Shown here one piece after another: positions 34,609 through 45,255 of a stretch of DNA of 64,000 nucleotides (positions within the stretch are counted from its first letter, which is position 1; each line of letters opens with the position of its first letter). Origin of the DNA: Straminergon stramineum. Taxonomy: Eukaryota; Streptophyta; Bryopsida; Hypnales; Calliergonaceae. Position numbers and translations under genes: made by a program. Where the stretch lies: positions 24,056,001-24,120,000 of the forward strand of contig OY987267.1 of the NCBI GenBank assembly GCA_963920665.1, given 5' to 3'. The notes under the pieces were generated by a model, which was given only the letters and a program-made list of their open reading frames with translations, did not search any database and was not told where the DNA came from.

Positions 34609-36035
34609 ATGATGCATCGCCCCATGACCAGACTTCTTTTTCTGTGTTTGTCGATCCTGAGAGTGGCAGCGATCTTGCCACCTCATGAATCGGGTCCCAC
34701 GTTGGATTTTTTCAACTACTCCGGTATGCAGGCGACGATCAGCTGCATGGATCATCCAGCGAAGCGTTTGGAAGCTGGCGGCACATTCTCCATTCCTCTC
34801 TCTCGCAGCGACCAGGCGTGCCTGGTGACGCTCAAGGACGGCGAGCACGCGTCTGCTACTCTTGACAAGCTGCTGCCGCTCGGCTCGGCGAGCTCCGGCC
34901 ACAGCGTGTCCGTGGACATCAACGACACGTTCCTGTTCTTCGCCTTGGATGAGACGCCGCACCACCAGTACGTCAACTTCCACCAGCAGCTGCAGGTGGA
35001 GCGGGCGTCGGATTTGTTGCTATGGTGAGCTTGCAGTCTTCACAGTCATTTGTGTTGAATTCTAAACCTCTTTTGGCCTACTCCCTTGAGTATTAAGAAT
35101 GAAGGGTTAGGTAGCAAGCTTCTTGTTGCCCTAATTTGTGGCATAAAAAATGGAGATTTAGGTGATAAGGTTTTGTGCATTCTCGATGGAAGCTTCTGTG
35201 TTTCCCATTCATTTGTCCCCGTGAATTGAGTTTCTGCCAGTATTTTTTGAAAGCGCCCATTGGAGCACCTCCAGGTGGAATGGTCTTCTGATTTGTTGCT
35301 ATTTGAGCTTGTGATTTTTCCAATAGATTTTGTTGAATTCTAACAGTAGTTTTTGTTGAATTCTAGACCATTCTTCACTATTCCCTTGCACAACATTCCT
35401 TTTGAATTTTTTCACTAGAGTAGAGGGTTAGTTGATAAGCTTTAGTGCATTTTCTATGGAAGCTACCCTAAATCCATTATTCCCCCCCCCCCTTTGAATT
35501 GGATTTCAGCCTGTTTTTCACTTGATAGCTTTGATGGAGCATTGTTTCGCCGTCATCAAGACGGGGGATTTGTCTCCATTGCTTAACGAATTGGTGTTTC
35601 AACAATTTGTTGAAAATGCCTATAGGAGTCTAATGGTTCATGAATTGGGTTTCTGTCAGTTTGCTGAAAGTGCTAATAGATGGATTTTTATCAGGCTTTG
35701 TCCCTCTAGGAATTAAGTTAGTCGGAGTTGAGAAAATTCTCCAGGATTTTTATGTTCCTAGTGCTCTAAATTTTTGAATTTGTACTTGCCACTAAGTGTA
35801 AAGCGCTCCTGACAAGTTCAAAAAGTCAGACGCGTATGTCAGCGAGATTTTTTTTGTCTTCAGGCCATCCCAAAGTTCTCCAGTGCAACAGTGAGTTCAA
35901 AGGACTAAAAGAGCTACAGGAACCAATTGACTATGGAATTTCTTCTGAATGAAATACACATTCAAGCTTTTTCTTTACAGTATTCTCTGACATTTGTTTT
36001 ACTGCAGGTCCATGGAGAATGCATCAGATGAATAA
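34609..36035 (+). CDS. Small predicted secreted protein of unknown function, two exons
   Basis: Exon 1 34,609-35,024 and exon 2 36,008-36,035 give 147 residues. A double ATG opens the frame. The first about 22 residues (MMHRPMTRLLFLCLSILRVA then AI) look like a signal peptide, followed by LPPHESGPTLDFFNYSG. The donor TATG/GTGAGC splits a Trp codon, and the acceptor TTTTACTGCAG restores it, giving a C-terminus ending WSMENASDE. The mature part is about 125 residues, rich in alternating hydrophobic residues, with two cysteines (around residues 46 and 71). The Cys spacing and size vaguely recall plant S1/self-incompatibility-type small secreted proteins, but I cannot claim homology. Codon use is GC-rich and consistent over exon 1, supporting real coding. 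Confidence is good for the gene, low for any role. Confidence 0.7.
34990..35690 (+). repeat. Iterated duplication of the exon 1 end plus intron start
   Basis: CAGGTGGA at 34,993 and 35,272 mark two copies 279 bp apart, each with GATTTGTTGCTAT and AGCTTG, then TGTTGAATTCTA, the GTGCATT...ATGGAAGC block and GAATTGRRTTTC. A weaker third copy follows at about 35,534-35,690 (GGGGATTTG, GAATTGGGTTTCTGTCAG, TGAAAG). In copy 2 the splice donor is lost (CTATTTGAGC instead of CTATGGTGAGC). Confidence 0.75.
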
Positions 36036-37705
36036 AGGATGATTGTGGTCCAATGAAAGTTCAAGCACGCGGAGTCACCTGAGTGAGTCAGGTCAAGCAA
36101 TAGCAGAATGATTCGGTCAAATGGAGAAGCGGTGTTTTCCTTTTGTGAAAGTTAGCCGCGAAAGGAACAATCCTTTTAGTATTTTATTGAGTACTGTAAA
36201 TTTGGTTCCCGTCTACTTTAGTGTATACTACTTAGCTTTGTCACGAAGATAGGCTCGACACGAACCTCAAATTCCTGTCTCACAAAAGTGAGTGGGATCG
36301 GCGAAATTTTGTTCACCATTCTTGCAAGAGCGGATGTGTGCGAGATTATGCTCTTGAAGTCCACATAGGCAGTATCATTTATTCTTCGGCGGCGCTTCTT
36401 GGGTGGAGCACACGAGGCATTGAATGTATTTCCAGGCTTCTCATCTCAGCAGCTTGTCAATATCAATATGGTGGGATATTCGAAAGCTCCTTAGCTAAGT
36501 GTCGAAGTAGTGTTGCCCTTAAGACACGGGTTGCGCTTCATGGTGAAGATTTCCCCCTTCTAGATCTTATCACTGCAGTTGTTTGCTGAGAATATGCGAT
36601 GGTTAACTTTTGCTGCTCATGGAAAGGTTTCGCGCTGGTCCCCTGCAGGTGCTGTCTTGTGGAAACGACTCCTGAATCAGCCAGTTTGTCTTCCTCCCTT
36701 TTGTGTTGTTTTTGACCCTTTGCAAGATAGTTTGTTGTTTGTGAACAATTTGTTGGAGTATGGTGAAGCTGAATTGCAGTACACTCAGCCCTCGCTAATC
36801 TGTATTTGCACATTCCCTGTATATCTTCCGAATATATCAAGTTGGGGTAACTTAAACATGTATGGAATACTTGCACATGTCAAATCTGGAACACATGTCA
36901 GTGATTTTAGAAGTTTAACTGTCCTCCGATGCAGTGCAATTATAGAGGGAGGTAGTACCAGTATGAAAAGAACAATTAGTTTTAAAACTTGCGTCATCAC
37001 ATGTGATATGATAATGGACAATTAATGAAAGGTGCAGCTTCAACCCTGTATTGACAAATACGGTGTGTTTGAAAGGTCACAACAGAAGAGGAAGAAAAGG
37101 ATCAAGCAATGAATGGAGAGTACAAAGTGCCGCGTGTTGTGCACGGAAAAGATTTCCTTTAATGAGTATTTAAACAGGGGCTGCCTCCTACAGTCTAGTT
37201 TCCCACTAATTCATCCGCTATTATAATACAGGGTTCACCAACTTTCAGCTTTACTTCAACCCATATCTATAAGAATATGAAACGCTCTACCTGCGATGAA
37301 TCGAGAAGGAACTCCTATTCAAACCGAGTATTCATCGTCTCCGTTTGACCCTGCAAAGTGAAGTTGATACTCAGAAATGTAAATATCATTCGTGAAAAAT
37401 TACATTAAAAGTACATAACGGCAGTTTTCTCAGCAATCAATTAGGAAGAAAAGGGCACTGCCACATTCTCGGACAAAAAACAGTCCCAAGGCCGGTGGGA
37501 ACAGCCAGCTGGAACACTCCAATAAGGACGAAAACATCCAGAACTACACCTTAGCTTTGAATGACATCCCCTTTGCAATTGGCAAAGAACAAGGCAGAAC
37601 GTTAAGTGACAAATCTGAGGATCGAAGTACCTCCTTGTTCGGGGTATAAGAAGAGCACATTCTGTTAGCGTACTCTTGGGCACGCGAGGCTGCGCCCAAA
37701 GCCAA
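36036..37705. other. Probable 3' regions of two convergent genes
   Basis: The stretch lies between the ends of the plus-strand secreted-protein gene and the minus-strand PPR-SMR gene, so both 3' untranslated regions should be here. Open frames of up to 148 codons occur but show no family features. No repeats recognised. Confidence 0.45.
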
Positions 37706-40700
37706 CTACGCATTCGAAATCAAGTGGTTCGGACCAGGTACGTCAACATCTTCTAGGGAAAGGTGACTACTCAATCGCTCAGTTGACAACCATCGGCAGA
37801 CCTGATTGACAGGTGCTACAAAACGTCCAGCATTCTCCCGAGGAATCCTGAACGGACTGTTCATAGATGCCAGTCTTGCAGTAACAGCGGCCTTCAGAGG
37901 TGAATCGCCCTCTACTCTACTCCGCCTTCCCCACCCTGTTATCACAGTAACCTGCAAAAGTACGCACGTTTGACTATCCATCTAAAAACAGTCGTTCATG
38001 CTACTAGATGGCGTGCTTTCAAATAAAGGGAAATTTCACTTTGCTCGAGTGGATAAGGAAGAGACCAAGCAGACGCCTAGACACCCAAAGGGCTTCACAT
38101 GCATTAAGAAAATAGAGAAATACCCTACATGAATTTGATGTACAATCTGAGTGGTCTTAATGAAACCAGTTCGGAAAATAAAATGAGAGAACCGCAAAAA
38201 GATTCAAGTGCGCACAGACAATCATATATCTTACCTTAAGGTTTTCTACTAGCCAACTTCCCAACTTCTGAGTGCAGGAAAGAAAAATTCGGAATACTGA
38301 CCCTTGGACGTAAGATCGAAGCCCGAAAATGTGACGACTTGGAGTCAGTCAGGATCAGAAGACGCACCTGTTCATAGGGAGTATCTTCTTTGATGCACGT
38401 GGATTCCATTTCGGAAAGCCAAGAAACGAGCATCACTTGGGCCACGTTTACAGAGAGAAGATGCAGGTCTAGCAAGAGCTCCTCGTCTGTCACTACTCTT
38501 GCTTGAGGAAACACGCCTCGTTCGCGTCCAGCCATGAGCACTTTCCAGGCACGACCTCTCCATCCAAAACACCAAAGTGCTTCAACCAACGAATCATATA
38601 AAACTAGTCGTGATGCAGTCCCTTCGGACTGCAACGCATCAAACAGAACCGTGGCTTCAACCCACAAATGTCTATTACCCAAGATCTCGCTTCTTTCCTT
38701 CAGTAGCCATGCAATTACTCCAAACCTCTTACAGCTCTGGATGCAATCCAACAGTGCTGATACTTCCTCATGCAAGCGGCAAGAGCACAACGCAGTGAGC
38801 AGAACACCAATGGTTTCGCAGCTTGGCTCTGTTCCGGTTCCCTTCAAAGCAAAGAACCTCGCTGCCATGTCCTGAGATAACCGTGCACAACGTCATTAAT
38901 TAGTGATCAAATAACGTGCTCAGAGGATAGCTTTACCACACTGCAGAAAATCACTACTTTTTTTTTTTGTTGAAATAGTCGACCTACCAGAAACCTTTTC
39001 GCGCTGCCGTACGCATTGATAATGGACGTGTAAGCAATCACATTCATCTTGGTCCCGGCCTTGATCATCTCGTCTAATATAGCTTCAGCCCTTTCCACCA
39101 TTCCTAGCTTTCCGTACCCGTCAATCAACGCACTGTAAGTATGTTCGTTGGGGGATACTCCCTTCACGCGCATCATTACGTACGTGGAATCCATCCTCTC
39201 CAATAGCTCTGCCTTCCCATAAGCGTTGATTAATGCACTGCAAACAGATATAACATCAATATTACGTAACGCCTCCCTTCAGATGTTCAACTAGAGGCTG
39301 TAGACAAGTGCTGATTAACCTGAAACGAAAAAGCTGTGTTACCTGTAGGTTATCACGTCGGGGCGGTGCCCAGTGGATTGCATGACCTCAAATGTGGATT
39401 CCATCAGATCGATAAGTTTACCTTTGCCATAAGCATCAATTATGACATTGTAAGCAAATGTGCCAAGCTTTGGTCCGCCAAAACGCATTTCCTTGGCAGC
39501 TTCCTGCGTTTGCAGACGATTCTGGTTTCAGACCAAATTGCCCAATAAATACCCTTTTAACCATTGATGAGTAGAATTTTTTCGATTAGAATTGGTCAAC
39601 TTCTACAGCATCCATAGCGGCAAAGATTGAATGCCGAAATTCAAAGACAAAAATGGTGTCTGCGTGCAGGATAAGAACCAAGCGCAGTCCTGAATGCAAC
39701 AGACCATCCTCCAGCCATTAAAAGGTTTGATGACATTCAGTTTTGACCTTATGATAATTGCAGACTCAGACGATTTTGATTAATTTCTGTGAATAAGGTC
39801 AACCTCAAGTTCTTGAAACCTGGTCTCCATCTTGTCGTACATACCACACCGACCATACGCACTGATCGTCGCAACGTAGGCAGAATAATCAGGTTGCAAG
39901 CACAGATGTTTCATAGTTTTCCAGACTCGCTCCATCTCCTCGTACTTCCCTGCTTTCCCATAAGCATCCATGATTCCTGTGTATGTCACAATGTTGGCTT
40001 TGCATCCAGACTCCTGCATTTCCTGTAACTCATGTTGCAAAGCAGTAAGGTATACTTTCGCCTAGGACCTTGAAGTGTTCGATGCCTCTCCAAAGCAAGA
40101 GGCGTGAAATTTTGAAACTTAATATCAAGGGAAGCAGATTCAGTCTGCACTACTTGGTATTCAATAACATCCTATAAATTTCATAACTCCAACAACAGGG
40201 AACTACTGCCGAATCCTTTCTATTTGGACAGAAAAAAGGAATTCTTCAAGGGCGGCTAAAACTTCTCAAACAAAATGGATGTATGAAGGCTATACGATCC
40301 TATATGCATGGCTTCCCAAACTCAAAAACAGTAAGAAATTAACTTGTACCTGCAAGGTGGCCTCCATTTTCTTCAGCATTCCTCTCTTGCCATAAACATC
40401 AATAAGCAGGCTGTAAGCTGTTACATCTGGTTTACATCCTGCTCTCTGCATCTGTTCTAAGATCTTCTCCATCCTTTCAAATTGACCAGCTTTCCTATAA
40501 GCGTGAATGAGTGAGCTGTAAGTCAATATGTCTCCTGGACAACCTGCAGACTGCATTCGTTCAAAAGTTCTTTCCATACTCCTGTACTGGGAGCCTTTGC
40601 CATAGGCATCAATCATTGCGTTGAATGTGGACGTGTCGGGAGTACAGCCAGCAGTAACCATAGCATCCAATGCCTCTTCCATCTTAGTCCAGAGACCTCC

Positions 40701-42439
40701 TTTTCCATAGGCACCGATGACAACATTAAACGTAGAGCCGAGTGATTTCAGGCCTATATCTCTCATTTCGGAGAACAATGAGTCAATTTTTTCCCATTGT
40801 CTAGCTCTTCCATATGCAGCCATCATGTATCCATACGTGGTAGCATTAGGTTTACAAGCAGGAGTTTCTTTCATCTTGTGAAATACAGACACTGCTTTCT
40901 CAAGCATACCGGACCGCCCGTACGCATCAAGAAGGGCCGTAAAAACGTAGACATCTGGATCAATTGCAACGGTCTGCATTTCGTCGAATAGTTGGAGAGC
41001 TCGTTGAGGTTGGTTAGCTTTAGCCAAAATGCGGATGATCATGGAATATAGACGAACATTTGCTTTGTATCCCTCTGCTTGTTTCATGGCTACAAATACC
41101 TGTCCACCAGATTATAAAACTCTTTTAGCAAAGGAGAATAAACGTCACAGTGATTCTAATGAATCATCCCCAAGAGGAGACCCTTTCAAAACCATTCGAG
41201 ACTACTCAACTCCGGTCATATAAAATATAAAAAAAGATGAGGCAGACTAACATTCCGCTAAGAACCCCAGCTGAAAGAGAATCTGAAGTTTAAGGAACCT
41301 GGAACATGTTCACAGATTCCACTAAAAGCTAGTATACGTGTATATTCAGTTTGACACCATAAAGAAGAAATCGGACCAACAGATGTGTGGATTAAGGAAA
41401 TCACTTACATCAAGAGCGATACGCCAATTGCGCTGCTTCGAACAATCGTAAAGCATTGACCAAAGCGTTGTCTCTGACAGTCCTGATAGTGAAGGTTCGA
41501 CTGCCTTTCTGCTAAGTGAACGGGTGACGGATTTTTGTTCCTGTGCTCCTGGAGAAGCCTCAATCTCCCCTGAAGTACGCCTCAAGTACGGTCCAGGTCT
41601 AACCCTAGAAGAAGCCTTTCTATAGTAAGGGACTGGAGGGGCAGAAAGCCCTGGAGGTAAGGGCTTTCTCATGGGCTGAGCTTTCTTAGCCTGTAATTCA
41701 CCTGACACACTTTTAGGTTGTAACTGTTTCCTCAGAGAATCGGAAGAAGTACCCGCTGGACTTCCTGCTGGTTGCAAGCTTTGGCCAGAAGAGTTGGCAC
41801 ATTTCACAGATAAATCTATAATCCTCTTCTTCCGTAAAGAAGGTTTAACATCTAGCCATAAAGTCACAGACAAATCTCTTGGCGCAGAGGCTTTCTTCTC
41901 AGACCTAACTACTTGAGGCGAATTTTCGAGGCCAACTCGACCTTTGACAACACATGATTGTACATTCAACCGTGAGCAATACCTGCACAGGCCAACTGAG
42001 CGTCAAGAAATTGCAAAAGCCGGACTGATTCACTTCCCCCGGTTCGAACGAGCGCTTCTGTTCACTGTGATAAACAATGTACAAGCCAGTGAAGCTGCCT
42101 GTGAAAGAAATGATGTACGTCTCATAATTACGCAGTCAATAAACCGTATCTCAGTTGAGACACACCTAGAGTGCACTAAAGTTTAACAGCTAGCTCAACA
42201 CTGCCTGAAGAGCTACAAATTCCGACTGACCTACGTCGTCAAAACTTGTTCCCGCATCACTGGAGCTTGATAGTTTGCATTCCTCGAGCCAAATTAATAC
42301 CAAATAATCTATGAACATTGCAAATATTTCGAAAGACTAAAGTTAGGGTTAATTCATGAATCCTGCACCTGTGATCGGAGTAAGCGAGCGCAGTTCCCGT
42401 GAGAAGCAAACCGTGCCCTGCCTCCGCCACGTATGCCAT
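37706..42439 (-). CDS. PPR-SMR protein (13 P-type PPR motifs plus C-terminal SMR domain)
   Basis: Eight exons, all GT-AG and phase-consistent: 42,439-42,369; 41,982-41,409; 41,099-40,350; 40,022-39,804; 39,503-39,343; 39,237-38,988; 38,871-38,368; 37,951-37,706. They join to 924 residues. PPR proteins bind organellar RNA one base per 35-residue motif; the SMR domain may cut or contact nucleic acid. The N-terminus (MAYVAEAGHGLL...) and a basic Ser-rich region to about residue 190 suggest organelle import. Thirteen motifs follow (about residues 215-690), many with a DAYGKxGxxxKME signature; the splice sites restore exact 35-residue spacing across exons 3 and 4. The SMR domain holds LDLH (809-812) and TGWG (848-851). 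Domain order, tail and length (924 versus 918) recall GUN1, but the PPR tract is more uniform, so orthology is not claimed. The first exon rests only on ATG, phase and splice fit. Confidence 0.9.
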
Positions 42440-43754
42440 AGCTGACTCGGGCCTTCAATTTGAACTACGAAATCCAACATTCGCGAACACTTCTGACCGC
42501 ATTGCTCAACGCGGCACAGAGACTACAAATCATTCGACTCAACCCCGATTATCTCCTACTCCCCTACATACGAAGCTACCTCATACTTCACATAATTCCA
42601 CCACAGACATTCACGGAGAAAACAAAAATTCCTCCAAGGTAAAAAAACAACATGCCTGCAGCTGTCACCTCTCACTTCAATCTAAAACTCCAATTCACTA
42701 CAAATTCTAACATATCGCGATACCTTCCGCCCTAGTACAGCGAACACCAACAACAAAAGACAGTATAATCCACCTGCAAAGAAATCTGTCGGAGGCTCAT
42801 TGACGGAAAAATGCAAACAGTTCGCATAATTGAGGAGCGACGAATTGAGCTTGGAAATTCTAGACCAGAGCCTCAAGAACTACTCTGCGTGCAAGCTGGC
42901 AAAGCTTGTGACGAAGAAGACCGCAAAACAGATAAGAGTTGCGTTTGCTCATCCTCTGCCATCCGTCCAATATTTGAACGAAACGTCGACAGAATCCCAA
43001 CTTTAGCGCCATATAAAAGTCCAGTTCGTCTCCAACATTTTCGTTCGTTCGGAATACTTTCGTCCAAAAGCGCCCCGCCCTTCTTGCCCTAAGCCTCGTC
43101 ATATAACTGAACAGTCTCGTTCGTTCGTTCGTTCGTTCGTAGGACTTTCGTCCAAGCTAAGCTCCCCGCCTTCACCTGTCATCTCAGACATCGCGTTTGA
43201 ATGCCGAAGAAATGTATTTCAACCTCGCTGAAGAGTTCACGGAGTCTGCTTGAATGGTCGGTTCCGATGTCAAATGTGTGCGTGCATGTGGTTTCAGCCA
43301 TGGAATCCTCGGGATCTGCTTCAAGCTTCTTCCGCGGCATGCATTCGGCGATTCGACAATGAATGCATGACGTTTAAGGTGATCACACAGGACTCAGAAT
43401 TGACCGGAAAGTGCATATCGATCTATTGATAATTATCGAAAAAAGTTACAGGTTTAGATTCTTTGCATATTTTTCTTATGGCTTGATATCTATTCGCTCT
43501 GTTTAATTCTAGACAATGTGTTAAAGCTAGAGCTAGATTATAACATTTTCTGAGGATGATCTTTAGATTTTGAATGTCAAAATTTTTTTCTCTTCAGCGC
43601 GTCCTTGCTGTTAGTACACATTTATCAGCTGCAAATGCATTCCATACTCGATCCTTGTGAAGAAATTTGTTGAATGCATGCTGATGTGACGGAATTAGCA
43701 ACTATCCAGGGTATACTTGTTGCTTTGTGTAATTTGTTCATTTATCGTCGCCAG
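42440..43754. other. Intergenic region between divergent transcription units
   Basis: Contains the presumed promoter of the PPR-SMR gene. A short duplication of CGTTCGTTCG...CTTTCGTCCAA...CCCGCC occurs at about 43,039 and 43,117, the second copy with an expanded (TTCG)n run ending near 43,140. Open frames here have no family resemblance. Confidence 0.45.
43039..43175. repeat. Duplicated segment with (TTCG)n microsatellite
   Basis: Two copies about 80-90 bp apart of GTTCGTTCG + (GGAATA or TAGGA) + CTTTCGTCCAA + CCCGCC. The second carries about six TTCG repeats. Confidence 0.65.
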
Positions 43755-43860
43755 GACGAAGAGGATCAAGAGGAGATTAATTTGACATTTGACAGGATAT
43801 CTTATGAGGATTCCATTCAGGCGGACATATATGACTTTGTCGCTCTGCCTATTGTACGAG
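43755..43860 (+). other. Possible coding exon, unassigned
   Basis: A 106-bp segment bounded by a good acceptor (ATCGTCGCCAG before 43,755) and donor (GTAAGT at 43,861). It is open and acidic (DEEDQEEINLTFDRISYEDS, then IQADIYDFVALPIVR). A second open segment after the acceptor TTTCCAG at 43,967 keeps the frame for 38 codons to a stop at 44,083. The segment is faintly like the donor-binding region of GT31 galactosyltransferases, but the match is too weak to name. It may be a remnant of a broken gene, since no further exons are recognisable. Confidence 0.35.
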
Positions 43861-45255
43861 GTAAGTTAGTAGTTTACCTTGTACATTTCTAAACTATATT
43901 CTCCATCAGTCGTGGCTCTTAGTGATTTATCAAGTTTAAGTTCTGGTCAGAGCTTTTAACTTTCCAGCATTCCTCGGCTCCTTCTGGAGATCTTCGTTTG
44001 CCCAGGCTAAGCATGCCATCAATAAATTGCGAAAGAGTGTGATCCAATGTGCTTACGATCAATCAGTGAGCGCAAGAAGGTGAAAGTAGAATTTGGGAGG
44101 TCAGCGTAACAATTTCCAATGAGCCTACTTTGGTGTGTTTTTTGAGAATTTGGTCAAGCTCGATGGACTATGTATTCTGTAATTATTTCATTAAATTTTT
44201 TGGATAGCTTCAAATCACCATATTCAACAAGTAGAGCTTTTGCATGTCATTCCGTTACAGTAAGTATTGCAAGAAGTTACATGGATTTATTTTATTTCTA
44301 TGTCAAAGCGGGCAACTACAATTATTCTAAAAAAAGGATTCGTTTATTTTATTTTATTACAGGTTTCCGTCAAGGGAGGCTTACGCTTCCCTGACGGAGG
44401 GACTTCTTATAAAAAGAACACTCCCATGAATTCGTGAGGGAACTTTGGGAACGCGGAAACGTCAACGTGGCGTCCACGTGTTCTCTTGCTTCATCCGAAA
44501 CCCACAAAGCTTCCGAGCTTGGAGAATGCTATGGCGGATGCTGCAGAATATAAACTTAATTGCAGTGCAACTATCATCCGAAGCAATGAGAGAGCCCCGT
44601 CGGTCAAGGCATGCAGCGCGGTTATCATTTACTCTTGAACAAGAATATCAGCACCCTAAAACACTGTGGGAAGTGCGGGTGAACTACTCATCCGTTCGTT
44701 GAATCTGCACTGCCAGGTAAGCCTTTGCAAGGGAGTAGGAGAATGTCAGAGCATAAGTTCTCACATATAATCCTTTCTCTGTGGCATAGTCCAATTTTGA
44801 AGCTCTTGGCATATGCTGTGAATTGTGGATGTTTTTGGCGTCTCTCCCTTCTTGGAGGTTTTCTTGACTAGGGTTTAACAATTGGAAGGGAAGCCCGTAG
44901 AGAGTTGGAAGGTGGCATTGGCTGTTGATCCTGTGAGCTGCTTTAAGAGAGTTTTTTCGTTCTGAATTTAGGGTTTATCAATTTGGAGCTGGGAACAGAT
45001 ACAGTTGAACGGTAGCTCATGAACTCGCAGGGATTTATTCATGTGTGGTAGATGGAGTTGAGAGTGAACTCTGCAGCAAAGAGTCACTCAGGATTTTGAG
45101 TTTCAGATCAGGACTTTGTGGCGTCGCCTATGAACTTCTGATTTTCAAATTGTTGCAAAATTGTTGCGTAGTAAGCATTAGGGTTACGATTTTAGAAAGA
45201 AACTGACATCTCTCTGGAATCTGTGCAACCCATTGGTGTTGTGGGGTTTGCAGCG

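Noticed and set aside
36579..37025. 148-codon plus-strand open frame downstream of the secreted-protein gene
   Set aside because: No recognisable domain and no splice connection to exon 2, which already ends with a stop; likely 3' untranslated or intergenic.
40023..40040. An upstream acceptor for PPR exon 4 adding extra residues (AKVYLTALQHELQ)
   Set aside because: It would break the 35-residue PPR spacing; the acceptor ending TTACAG before 40,022 restores it exactly.
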